Below, piece after piece: positions 42,490 through 55,345 of a DNA stretch of 64,000 nucleotides. The stretch is from Blasia pusilla (taxonomy: Eukaryota > Marchantiophyta > Marchantiopsida > Blasiales), in assembly GCA_050084515.1 (NCBI GenBank), contig CM114271.1, positions 27,466,001-27,530,000 on the forward strand, written 5' to 3'. Within the stretch, counting starts at the first letter, position 1. Each line of letters begins with the position of its first letter. The notes under the pieces were generated by a model. It was not told where the DNA came from. It searched no databases and saw nothing but the letters and a program-made list of their open reading frames with translations. Both the position numbers and the translations under genes were made by a program.

Positions 42490-45400
42490 CGTCCACGACC
42501 CAACAGCGTCCAAACGGAATCATGAGGATTTACATATAATAAACTACACTTTCTGAAGAAAACGCACGGCTTTAAGAGATACTCAACGTAAAGTGTGGGA
42601 ACTCAAATATGACATCCATCGGGCTTCGTAGATGACATCGCCATGGCAAACTTTAGGCGTCCGCCCTCCAAGACAGACTCATTTGGAGGGCCCACTACTA
42701 GAGAAAAGGCTAAAATGAAGTGGTCTCCGTGACCATGGGACGCGTGACAATGGAGTGGAAGGGGTGGAGAGACCCACTTGAGATCATCCACATTCACCGC
42801 ATTAATTCTTAGAATTGATTGTAGGACAGCGTCGGGGCATTACATATGTCATAATGGGAATAATAACAATTATTTACTTACAAGGAGGGAAAGGCGGTGA
42901 CACCTGATCAATTTAAATTTCATGTTGAATTTTAATTATTAATTTAATAGTTGTTAGTAGTATGTTATGGGGAGGGATTAGAAGAGTTCTTTCATGATGA
43001 CGTAAATTATGTCTATATCTTTAATGGAATAATAAGTCAAAGTAACATCATGCTTGAATTTGTCCTTTCATTCAAGTTAGATGGTTAATATGATATTGAT
43101 AGAAAAAATAAAGTTGAGTAGAAGGGAAAATATTTTTATAAATTCATGATTAGTCATTTAATTAATATATATTATAATGGGTTATATTTAGTGTAAAATG
43201 AGGCAAAATATTGAGATAATCTTTAATAAGAAAAAAATAAATTTTTTTCTTTTAATTCATATTTGATAGGAAGGGAAATTGAATTTTAATGGAGAAAGAG
43301 TAGATATTATTCAAATTTTATAGAATGATGGAATTATTTAGGGGAGTGAGGTATTGTTTAAATTTTAATTAAAGATTGGAATTACTTAAAAGAGTGGAAT
43401 GTTATTACTCTTCTAAGATTTAATAAAAATTTAATAAATATATTTGAAATTTAAATTTTGAAATAAAATTTATGATTATTAGTTAAAATAATCATGTTAA
43501 TTCATATTTGATTTTTTAGGATAGGAAAATGAATTTCAATGGAAAAAGAAAATAATTAGGTAAATTAAAACTAACGACTAATTTATTCAGCGGATGTTAT
43601 TTTGGTGGGAAAAGTAGAAGGGGAAGAGTGTGTCTTTTTTAAACTTTTGTGGAGGAATGAAATTATTTAGGGAGTTGAGTACTATTTAAATTTTAACTCA
43701 AGAATCTAATTATTTAAAAGTGAAATATTCTTAATGTTTCAAGATCTAAGAAATTGAAATTTAAACTTAAATTTTGCGATGAAAAAATTTCTAAATTATT
43801 AAAAAATCATTTTTTGCGCAAGCATGGGCATGCTAATTCGTAGGTGTTAAAAACATACCAATAATGGAGTCCCATTCTTCATTGGGAAATTCATGCATCC
43901 CATCTGTTAAATGTTTCATTCATACTTGAATTTGTTTTAATATTAGAAGCAAATTCTTATACGGCTCTCTTTTCAAGAGTGTTGTCTCTTTATCACCTCT
44001 CTTGGAACCAAGGTTTGGACATAATATTCATTCTTTGTAATAACAATTGGTTTGAAAATGTCTTCTACTAATCTAGATACAATACTTGCGGAAGGCCATC
44101 CTCTCACAGAAATTATAATTCATCAACTGGCTTGGGCCCCACTGAACAAATTACGCATCCAACCCTACCTCCCAAATCAGAGATAAGGATAAACAGATAG
44201 CAATGAATAATCCCCAAAGAAAGAAAATGTAGTAAACGTCTCTTTACTTGCATCTGAGAATGCAACACTAAAGCGATTTCCTACATTTAGCTATCGTTGA
44301 TTGTTGGCGGGGTTTATTAAATGAGAAATTAGTATATCCTACTTACCAAATGCCTATACATATGTACAATGAAAAGGAATTCCCAAAAAATGATATTTTA
44401 TATCTATGTTATTATGGGGGGAACAATTCCTACATGGCGGAAGCCAAATTAGTGACACGTGTCAAATTTGAAGTTTTTTCTTTTGACATATGTTATTTTC
44501 AAAATGTTCATATTCTTTTTAGTCTAGATTTGGGCACGACTCCACTTAAATTCTTTTCCCCACCGTGCAACAGCTGAATAAGCAAGTTTAGGAAGGTGTG
44601 ATTATTACTCAAGTCATGAGTGCTAATTATTTTTCAAATTCGAATTGGATCATGTATGACACGTTTCATTACTTCCTAAAAATACTTTTGGTCACGATTA
44701 ATTGGGGTCATTAGAGATTGGTAAGAGAGTGCCCTTAAACCTCACTTATTAAACAGGGACTGTGTATGGCACACTCTCTTATGGGTCCTTACTAGTATCT
44801 ACATATTGCAAGACAAAATGCCAAAAAGCCCTACATATTTCCTAAGGTTAAAATAGTGAGTCCAAGAAGTGGTTTTTTGCACTTGCAAAGTAGAAGTTTT
44901 GGCCTTGCAAAGGCCTCATCAAGTAGTGATTTTTTTTGCTCGCAAAAAATAAATTTCTCTTTTTTTGCTTAATTTGGATTCATTTTGGGTATGTAAAACA
45001 TATTTCAAGGGGGATTTGATTTGTTTTTTTAGGGATGTCTTTGCTTTTTTTCCCAAATGAAAAATGGGATTACCCACAATCCAAACGTAGTTAGTAACCC
45101 TAGGACCCACGTTTGATGTAACACATTGTAATATGCCTAATTTAGTGTTTGAATCCTTTAGTATTCAACTATTTTCCAAAAGGTGGAACTTTTGTCTTCA
45201 AAAGTGGTGAAAGAATAAATAGAGTACAATTATACACTTTAAAGGCTAAATATCAATATTGATAATAATTTTCTCTTCAAAATCTCTATGATCCTAGAGG
45301 AAAATTTCTCTTCGAGATGTTTTCTTAAGTGAGAGTTAAAGATGCCAGTACTGAGAAGTAAAATAAATGGAAGGTAAATGAGGCCCAAGTACAGCCAATG

Positions 45401-46350
45401 AAGAAAGGATGACTTTTCTTGCTTTTGGAACTCAAGCAGTCAACGCAAGTTACTTTATGTCACACAAATTTCTCCCATTTATGCATTCAACATTTCCAAA
45501 TTGATATCTTCTTTCCTCTATCTAATCAATAAATGTCCCTAATCAAATATTTAAGGATACCACCATTCACTGAGTTGATTGGGATGATATCTTCTTTTTT
45601 TTCATCAAAGACATAAGAGAAGTATGACAAATACAATGCATGCAAGTTTATCTCCTTGCAGGTCTAGAATCATCTCATATCATGAATGTAGTTTAATGAA
45701 TGCTCCCCGTCTTTATTTTTCTCCTCTCTATTTGTACTTATCTCTCCAAGGCTAGTATGAAGATTCAAAACACCTTTACAGAAGAGTCACATGCAAAGAT
45801 TTTGGGCAAACTAACTGCATTTATGGTTTTCCAACTTGGAGCTTATCAATCCCAAAGTATTTGTGAAGTAATTGTTACATCATCACATGACATCCCAAGA
45901 TTCATGTGGTTTCCATCTTTGAATTACGTGAGTCATGTGTGTTCATTATCAAAGTCTTCGCACCTTTTTGCTATGTCACCATATTTAGAATCCACGTACT
46001 AACTCTTCTTGAAGCTTAGTTCAATCCCCATCATTCTTCTTTACACATAACTTGCGTTGTTTTTTGTTGATTTGTCTTTGCTAAAGAGCTCTAGGTCTCA
46101 TGGGCTTCGCAAAGACCAATAGAGTCTTTGCTCCTTACTCCAATGTATTACTTTTATGATCTTCATTTACTTAACAAAGACCATATGTTAAAAACATCCT
46201 TCCCTCTTTATTTCTTCTTTGACTGTGAATTGATATTTACAAGAAGACTTTATCTTTGCTTCCTTCCTACCCTAAGCACCTTTTCTTTCTCAAAAGAATC
46301 TTCATATTTACACTTTTCACATTAAAAACAATCATTTTTTAAATATGTTT
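42490..46350. other. AT-rich intergenic region
   Basis: Long AT-rich stretch with only short frames. I see no domain, RNA gene or clear repeat end in it. Plain intergenic DNA or highly decayed repeats. Confidence 0.5.
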
Positions 46351-46560
46351 GCCTCACATTTGACTAGATATCCCTCAAGATGGCTTGGTGGAATCTTCTT
46401 GCAGATTATGCAACTCTAGACTCCCCAAATGCATCTTGGATCTTGGACCTTCATTTTGTATGTCTTATGGTCATAGTTTGTATTCACTTCTATTGTTTGG
46501 CGTCTCGTGTTTCGTGACTAGTCTCATGGTGTCTCACCCTTCTTGAGTACTATTGTATTC
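46350..46560. repeat. Fragment related to family C LTR/leader
   Basis: Aligns with 14715-14815 ('agatggcttggtggaatctt', 'ccccaaatgcatcttggatc', 'ttggaccttcattttgtatg'). No coding content. Confidence 0.45.
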
Positions 46561-46614
46561 TTTGCTACTCATCCTTGACTTGGAGCTTGGATCAAGGGTC
46601 TCACACCTTACTTG

Positions 46615-46910
46615 CATGGTTGGACAAAAATGGACATGGATGAACAAGTTTAGACTGTCCACGGACATGAATTGCAAAAGTGGGGCCCACACTTATAATT
46701 TATGATGGAAGGAAGGACAAGAACGGGCGGGGTAATAAGGGGTAGGGAGTGGAGGTAGGAGGAGGAAAAAACAAGAAAGTGCATATCACAAAGGCAAGGG
46801 AGAATGAGAAAGAAGGGGGAGATGGCTCAAATGGGCCCCATGTGAACAAGTCCTTCTAGGTGGGACAGACGTAAGTCCACAAACACGAACTTTGTCCATA
46901 TGCAACCTTG
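46615..46910 (-). mobile_element. hAT-type MITE (copy 2, full length)
   Basis: 296 bp bounded by CATGGTTGGACAAAAATGGA and, on the other strand, CAAGGTTGCATATGGACAAA. The flanks form an 8-bp duplication, CTTACTTG/CTTACTTT (7 of 8 match). 8-bp duplications with CA-G-G termini are typical of hAT elements. There is no transposase, so the copy is non-autonomous. Confidence 0.8.
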
Positions 46911-46949
46911 CTTACTTTCCTTTCCCTTATCCATATGAATACGCCCTTT

Positions 46950-47170
46950 CCCACCTAAGGCTAGTCTTAGGCGCGTACCTATCACGACTAGAATTAGTCA
47001 CGTAACCAATTTTTCCACCCTTCCTAGTTTTACAACTAGCTAGTCTAGGTTCTGATATTGGTGGATCACACTAAGGTCTATCCTCTTAGGATCTAAGATC
47101 ATTACTCGCTTCTCAGGTCCTCGCTAGCATGAGCACCATAGACTTAGATATTCACAATGTCTTTTTGATA
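46950..47170. repeat. Dispersed repeat shared with 58605-58810
   Basis: 'tcacgactagaattagtcac', 'actagctagtctaggtt' and 'agcaccatagacttagatat' recur in the same order at 58630-58790. Probably an LTR or 3' segment of an old gypsy family. Confidence 0.55.
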
Positions 47171-47189
47171 AAATTAACGCAGCTTTATC

Positions 47190-47490
47190 ATCACAAGTCA
47201 CCACTTGAAATTACTGCCTTGGATTGGAGATAACACACATTTTCAAGTACTATGTCCTTTCATCTCCATCATAAGCTCGCCTCAAAAACTCTTAGAGTAG
47301 AAGGTGTTCCCATCACCATGATAATGATGTGCACGTGATCCAACACTTGCCACATCTAAAAACAATGTTGGTCCCAAAAAGATCTCACTTAATGCATACT
47401 CATTATAACTCATGCATGAGTGTTTACCCAAAAAAACATATTCTCAAAAATTTACATTGGAAAATTAAACCCTTGCCCAAAATTATAGAT
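47190..47490 (-). pseudogene. Old relic of the gypsy DNMT region
   Basis: Aligns in order with 31335-31615 of element B: 'caagtcaccacttgaaatta' with 'cacgtcaccacctgagatcg'; 'ccatcataagctcgcctc' with 'ccatcatatgctcgactc'; 'catgcatgagtgtttaccca' with 'cacgtgcacgagtgtctccca'; and 'ttctcaaaaatttacattgg' with 'ttctccaaaatgtacgttgg'. This covers the stretch between motif VI and motif VIII of the methyltransferase. Most differences are C-to-T or G-to-A, as expected for old methylated DNA. It shows the DNMT has been in this retroelement lineage for a long time. Confidence 0.65.
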
Positions 47491-47710
47491 GACTCACCAA
47501 AAAAATAATTATAATTGAATTATAATTTAGTTGAAAGAAAATATTTATTGCACTAAAATCATTTATTATCTCAAATTTGGAAGTAGTTACAAGTTGGTGA
47601 GCGCTCTATTTGTAGAGTTGCAAGTTAACTATAATTTATCTGTATTTTCTTTCTCAACTTACTTGGAGGTTGCTTGGTTGCACAAAAATGGACAAGTCCG
47701 TCCTTGGGAC

Positions 47711-48001
47711 CAAGGTTGTATGTGGAGAAATTCCATGCCCGTGGACTTACATTCGTCTTATGGAAGGACTTGTCCATATGGACCTCACCTTCCTCTTCTT
47801 TCTCATTCTCCCCACTTGCCTTGATGTTCCATACTCTCTCGCTTCTTCCTCCCTACACCTTCACTCCCTTCCCCCTTATTGCCCCACTTGCCCTTTCCTA
47901 ATCTTCCATCATGAATTATAAATATGGGTCCCACCTCTTGCAATCTATGTCCACCGACATGTTCAATTTTGTTTGTCCATGTACGTTTTTGAGCAACCAT
48001 G
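47711..48001 (+). mobile_element. hAT-type MITE (copy 3) nested in another copy
   Basis: 291 bp from CAAGGTTGTATGTGG to GAGCAACCATG. It is flanked by CTTGGGAC/CATGGGAT (6 of 8). It lies inside an older copy of the same family, whose ends are visible at 47676-47710 ('ttgcacaaaaatggacaagt') and 48001-48073. Confidence 0.75.
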
Positions 48002-48073
48002 CATGGGATGGACAAGTCTGGACATGTCTATGAACATGGATTGCAAGAGATAAGGCCCACACTTTATAGTTTA

Positions 48074-48624
<551 letters not shown>

Positions 48625-48855
48625 TGTATATACTCATTAAGTAGTGTTTGTCATAGACTTGCGATCATAGACCCCACGCCCTGGTTGGACGGTGCTTGAG
48701 ACTATGATGGGTGTAGAAAGAGGAGCAAGTGAAGAAGGTATCATATGAGAGGAGGAGGACACTCTCATATAGTGTGAGTGTTGACCAAACAACGTGTTTG
48801 TGCGGAGCTTCCAGGTGTCAACCAAGAAACTCTTCACCACACCATCTACTTTACC

Positions 48856-50110
<1,255 letters not shown>

Positions 50111-50117
50111 CGCATGA

Positions 50118-50345
50118 CATTCATGATGGAAGGTAGGTCAAGGGCAAGTAGGGCCATAAGGGAGGAGGAAGTGGGGATGGAGGGAGGAAGAAACATGAAA
50201 GTATGGAATACATAGGAAAGTGGGGGGAATGAGAAAGAATTGGAAGGTGGATTCCATATGGAAAAGTTTTTCCATATGATGGATGTAAGTCCGTAGACAT
50301 GGACATGTCCACGGACATGGACATTGTCTACACGCAACCTTGAAG
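50118..50345 (-). mobile_element. hAT-type MITE (copy 4, truncated)
   Basis: Keeps the right terminus (CACGCAACCTTG) and the interior 'ttcatgatggaaggtaggtc'. The left terminus is lost at the junction with the LTR piece. Confidence 0.65.
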
Positions 50346-51290
50346 GTTGTAGGATACGTCGTAGAACTCCCAAATTATCTCAATTCATAACATTAAGTTT
50401 TATGATAAAATTGATCAAACCCAATACCAAACCAAAATATTGGGAGCACAGCATGAAGTATGCATGGGTACAAAAAAATTAATGGAGAAGATACACACGA
50501 TAAGCACAAATTCGAAGGGAAAGGGTATCTAATAAGCACTCTTATCATACCTTAGAAGACCCTTATTACTCATATGTATAGTTTACCATATTAACTCCTA
50601 ATACATCCATGGAGTTGAGAAAGGTTTCTTAGAGATGCTATCTTCTTTTCATTTTTCCCTTCATACTCTCCATTTTGAGAAAAGAAGAAGTAGAAAGGAC
50701 ATTGGGTGATCAATAGTTGGTTATGACCACTTTTCAATATCCAAATCTATTCTTTATCAATTATATACCCCTTCCATCCCTTTCTTGCTCTAGTTGCCAA
50801 AGATGTGCCTCAACGTGACTAGGGTGGTCCCATTCCTTACAATTTCTTGGTAGCCATAAAATCAATGGTTTTCAGATCAATCACATGATTCACATATATG
50901 TGCGTCCTTATGAACACCATATATTAAATAGATAATTTTGTCCATCCTTGATGTTGGGATCAAATTATGAGGGCTTCTTAAAGCTCGGAAAAGTACATAT
51001 AGAAGCACAAAATAGAAAGCTCAAATATGCTCTCCAAAAGTTGAGATTGGATATGACCTTCCTTCCTTTGATGAGTTTTTAGGTTTGATTGAGAAGTTGT
51101 GATACAAAGCCTCCAAAAGATAGAATCCAAGTACTTTTTGGGAAAAAATATCCTTGAAAGATTTAGTAATTATTTTCAAACACCAAAGTTAGTTAATGAA
51201 GTATACATACTACTATAAAATATATGTTGTTATCATGAACACATACAAATACTAACATCCGCAACACAACATTACCACATCTTAGTTAGC
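50346..51290. other. Intergenic or decayed repeat DNA
   Basis: No supported gene. AT-rich with stops in all frames. Some phrases resemble gypsy pol in a decayed state, but not clearly enough to call. Confidence 0.35.
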
Positions 51291-52109
51291 CAATACATAG
51301 AGTTCTATTGTGTTGATGGCATAGAGAGTCAACGGGTTGTTCAAGCATAACTTTGTCTCGAAGTGTCAAGTGAGGTTGGCAACAACTCCAATGTGTCAAG
51401 ATTTTCATTTCAAAAAATCCCTCTATTTTGCTATTTGGGGCCAGATGACCCAGTAATCAAGTCAATGGTCACCTGGTAACCTACGTGTGTAGGTTACCAT
51501 TTGGGGCTAATTTGGGGGAAGGGTTCTTTTGACTCTTGCAGAGTGTATAAAGGTGAGGGAGAGAGCTTTCACAAGCCAGCTTTCTCTTGTTGAGCCTTTG
51601 AATCACTAGGGTTTTTAGGGTTTTCTAGGACCTTAGGTGCTAGAGTTCATATTCCCTTATGGTAGAGAGTGGATGTGGCTTGATATGCCAACATAGATTT
51701 AAGAGTAGATTTTATTGTTTGTGCCCATTTTACTTTAATTTTATATGAGATGTCAGGGGTGAGGGAATTTTTTGTGTGTAGGTGGGCAACCAAGTTTCAT
51801 CATTGGAGAACCCTAGAGACATTGTGTTTACCTTAGGTTGATTTTTTCTTTGGAAGGTTTTGCGCTCAAGCGCAAAATGTTTTTGGCCAAGTTTTGGTAG
51901 TAGTAGACTAATGCAGGGTAGTAATAGAGTCTTGGGAAGTAGTGCTTACGTGTAGCAGGCAATAGTGTTGTCAAGAGAGCGATTCTTAGTGGTGAGTTTG
52001 AGTGTTTGAGTATGTGAGGAAAGGTTTTCATCATTTTCTTCTTCCAAGGTTTGGAAGAATAGGGTAGTTTGAGCACTACTAGTAGTGAAGGTATGCGGGG
52101 CAAAGTGAG

Positions 52110-52800
52110 GTACTAAGGGGTTTTGAATGAGGAGCTAACTAGACTCCCATCTATGGTTGGATTCTTATCATTGGACAACGAGTTTATTCACAAGATTATA
52201 GACCAAGACAATGGTACATTGGGAAATATGGAAAACATGATCCATTTGTGCACGAGTAATTTCTCAAGTATGGTAGGCATCATGGATCTAGATGATTTCA
52301 TCCACGAGTTCCACATGTGATATGACTGCCAAGAGATACCTGCCCCTACACAATTCAACCCTTTCATGGCATGGAAGGGTTTGTTCTAACATTTGGAGGG
52401 ACTTCTTATGGATGACTATTGAGAGTTTTGATTTTACGCACTGTAGAGATTGATGCGTGGAGGGTGTATTGGGCTCTAGGGTATGTGTCTCCTACTGGTT
52501 GTGAGGTATATGATGGGATAATGAGAAACAATAGATCCACACCATCATCTTAAGGACTAGATGGGGATGTTGTGATTGATGGCAAGGAGGTGATAGAGAC
52601 CTTTGGTGGTAGAGGGCCACTAAATTTCAATCACATAGTGGAGTTCTTCAGAGATTTTGGAAGGAACTACAAGAGCGTGCAAATTGACAAGCTAAAGAGT
52701 TAACAAGATTTTCAAGAAAGATCAAATGAGAGTTTATGGGAAGTATTCATATACATATGTGACGGCTGATTAATGTTACCCTGAATCAGCCGTATGTAGT
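52110..52800 (+). pseudogene. Element 3 gag remnant
   Basis: The frame at 52123 ends with GIMDLDDFIHEFHM, matching GTIDLDDFIQEFDT of the other gag copies. The following DNA still reads the FNPFMAWKG block across a stop (52345-52390), and 'agagggccactaaatttcaa' matches the element B gag near 34335. Stops throughout. Confidence 0.65.
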
Positions 52801-53234
52801 TACACAAGGGGAGGTGTTTCGGCTGTAGTTATGTGTGAGTTTGGAAAGGTTATTGTCTCTCTTACAAATTCAAAGGTATTAGTTAAGGAGGTGGTGGAGT
52901 TGCCCTTGGAGCAAGTGCTCAAGACTTTCCCCAATAATTTGTGGTAGGCAATGAATGTTAGGTGGTAAATAAATGAGGTAGACTTGCTATAGCGCAAGCC
53001 ATGGTGACACTAGATGTGATGTTGTTGGACAATCGAAGCAAGGTGTTGCGCTTGGTTAGGCCAACATATACATTGAACCATCCATAGTGCATCCTACTTG
53101 ATTCAAGAGCGTAACCCTTAATCTCAAAGAAAGAAATCTTGTAAGTGTTAGGGTTTCATAAAAGGAGACATTGAGCTAAGTCCCTTTGAGATATAGACCT
53201 CCATTAGGGATGCACCACCCGCATAGTTCATGAC

Positions 53235-53542
53235 CAAGGTTGCATATGGACAAATTCCGTATCCACGGACATATCCATGTCTGTGGACTTGCGTCCATCC
53301 TATAGAAGGACTTATCCATGTAGGTCCCATCTCCTCCTTCTTTCTCTCCCACCCACTTGCCTTTGTGATCCTTACTTTCTCGTTTCTTCCTCCTCCCACC
53401 TCCACTACCTCCCCAATTATTGCCTTCCACCATGAACAATAAGTATGGGATCCACCTTTTGCAATCCATGTTTGTGGAAAAGTCCAAACTTGTATCTCCA
53501 TGTCCGTCCTAGGACATAGTTATCCATTTTTGTGCAACCATG
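53235..53542 (+). mobile_element. hAT-type MITE (copy 5, full length)
   Basis: 308 bp from CAAGGTTGCATATGGACAAA to TTTTTGTGCAACCATG. The flanks TTCATGAC/TTCAAGAC are an 8-bp duplication with one difference. It is inserted in the protease part of element 3. Confidence 0.85.
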
Positions 53543-53589
53543 TTCAAGACTCGGAGTTAATTAACAAACTTGAGCCAAAGTGTACTCTA

Positions 53590-54405
53590 GATAGTGCGAT
53601 AGCGGGCAGTTGTGCAATTATGGCATCAAAAGAGTCATAGAATGTATTGGTAGGGAGTAATGTGTTATGTCCTCTTGGTTTCATCGTCTTTTTTTGGAGG
53701 AGACGATTGCATATCGAAAAGGATGGCGATCAAGTGATGGTCGGATGAGCCATCTAACTATGTGGTTTGCAAGGCATATTGGTGGTGATCCATGATGTAA
53801 GATAGTGATCTCCTTGGAAACATTCATAAATGATGTTACATGGTTAGAAGAATTATTGGAGTGGAAGGCCCATGTGGAAGACAACGTTGTAGCAAAGAGT
53901 CCCATTGAGAGAAATGCCATGATGGGTGTCTCTTTCCATGGTACAAAGACCTCTTCACCATTGTAGGATACAAGTGTTGACTTTCTGTGGAATGCAAATG
54001 AGCTTTGGAGGTAATCTTGAAGCTTTGCCTTTATTTTGGAGTAGAGAGAGTCAAGTAACCATCATGCTCTTAGATTGGAAACTTGACACTCTTGGATACG
54101 ACACTTGTTATGTGGCACTTTCCAAAGGAGGATGTGAGAGTGCTAAATCTCTTCGGATGGATTAGCACAAGATTAGTTATGGTGTTGACATACAGTTGCA
54201 TCAGTGCCTCGATGTTGAGAGAGATGAGATTTCACAACAAGACTAATTATGCATTGTGGAAAAGATAGTTGATCCGAGCTTGGCAGTAATACTTGTGGGC
54301 TTGAGATATATGTTATGTGGTCCGTGAGAGGTATAACCACCATGTTGGTGTGTGATGGTTTCTCTAGAGGGTGGTACATGTCCTATGTGAACCCCCTCCC
54401 CTCTT
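53590..54405 (+). pseudogene. Element 3 protease end, DNMT start and PHD remnant
   Basis: About 53610-53700 corresponds to the SYDVLVG...F-W-E protease tail. At 54083-54268 the frame reads VMWHFPKEDVRVLNLFGWIS, aligning with VVWQCPEEGIRVLDLFGG of element B (DNMT motif I, now DLFG to NLFG). At 54340-54400 TMLVCDGFSRGWYMS aligns with TMLVCDGCSRGWHMAC of the PHD finger, with the zinc Cys and His mutated. Everything between motif I and the PHD is deleted (several kb compared with element B). Confidence 0.7.
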
Positions 54406-54857
54406 CATGTAGTTCCGACAAGACGATGGTTATTTTCCATATGATTATAGGATAGTAGAGTAGATCATGTTGAGCTACCTGGAGTTAGGAGACCCAACTT
54501 CATGTTACATGGATGGATGTGTGATCTTGGTGTACAAGCATGAGTATATATTTTTGCATGTATATGAATCTACTCGTGTGTTGGGAAGACTGGTGATGTT
54601 TGTTGTGTAGATATGATCAATAATGTGTATATGCACAAAAATTTTCAAATCTCAATTAATTGACACGTAGAGTTCTATCGTCTTGACGACATAAAGACTC
54701 AAAGTCAACAAGTTGTTCAAGCATAACTTTGTTCCAAGATGGTAGATAAGGTTAACAATAGCTCCATTGCATTGGGAATCTCATTTCAAAAAATCCTTCT
54801 TTTTTGCTATTCTAGGGAGATGTGACCTATTGACTGAGTTAAGGACCACCCGATGAC

Positions 54858-55197
54858 CAAGGTTGCATGGAAATGTACAAGTACGGACATGCCCAACGGG
54901 TCCCTCCTCGCACCCTCGCCCAACCTAAGCTCGGTGAGCCCATAATGTAGACCCGGGATGTCCTTGCTTGCGGTTGAGCCTGCCATGCGGGCCCTGTGCA
55001 ACTCAACTGCGGGCCTGAGCCTGCCCAATGGGGGCCAAGTCCGCCCTACAGGCTACAAAATGGGTGCAGGCTCGGCTAGCCCGGGTCTAAATTATGGAAT
55101 CGCGTGCGGGTCGCGGGTACCTAGGCCGACACAGACCTGTCCATCCTAGGGACGTAAATAGGTTTGCACACATGGACTTTTTCTGTGGGCAACCTTG
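54858..55197 (+). mobile_element. hAT-type MITE variant (copy 6) in the element 3 LTR
   Basis: 340 bp with termini CAAGGTTGCATGG and, at the other end, GGGCAACCTTG. Flanks CCGATGAC/TCGATAAC (6 of 8). The interior differs from the other copies: GC-rich, with 'gggcctgagcctgcccaatg' phrases. It splits the 3' LTR of element 3. Confidence 0.7.
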
Positions 55198-55345
55198 TCG
55201 ATAACATGTGTGCGTAGGTTACCTTTGGGGCTATTAAGGGGGAGAGCTCTTTTGGCTCTTCCCAAGGGTATAATGATGATGGGGAGGGCTTTCAAAAGCC
55301 ATCTTCCTCATGTTGAGTCTTTGGGGCACTAGGGTTTTTTGGGTT

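Larger units (their letters stand above)
51295..55345 (+). mobile_element. Element 3: deleted family B gypsy copy, plus orientation
   Basis: Bounded by related LTRs (about 51295-51625 and 54660-55345). They share 'agttctat-gt-ttga-ggcata', 'gttgttcaagcataactttg', 'catttcaaaaaatcc', 'taggttacc' and 'cactagggttttt'. Inside are a gag remnant, protease pieces, the start of the DNMT, then a large deletion, a PHD remnant and the U5-like segment before the 3' LTR. Two MITEs are inserted (53235-53542 and 54858-55197). It is much more diverged than elements A and B. Confidence 0.7.
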
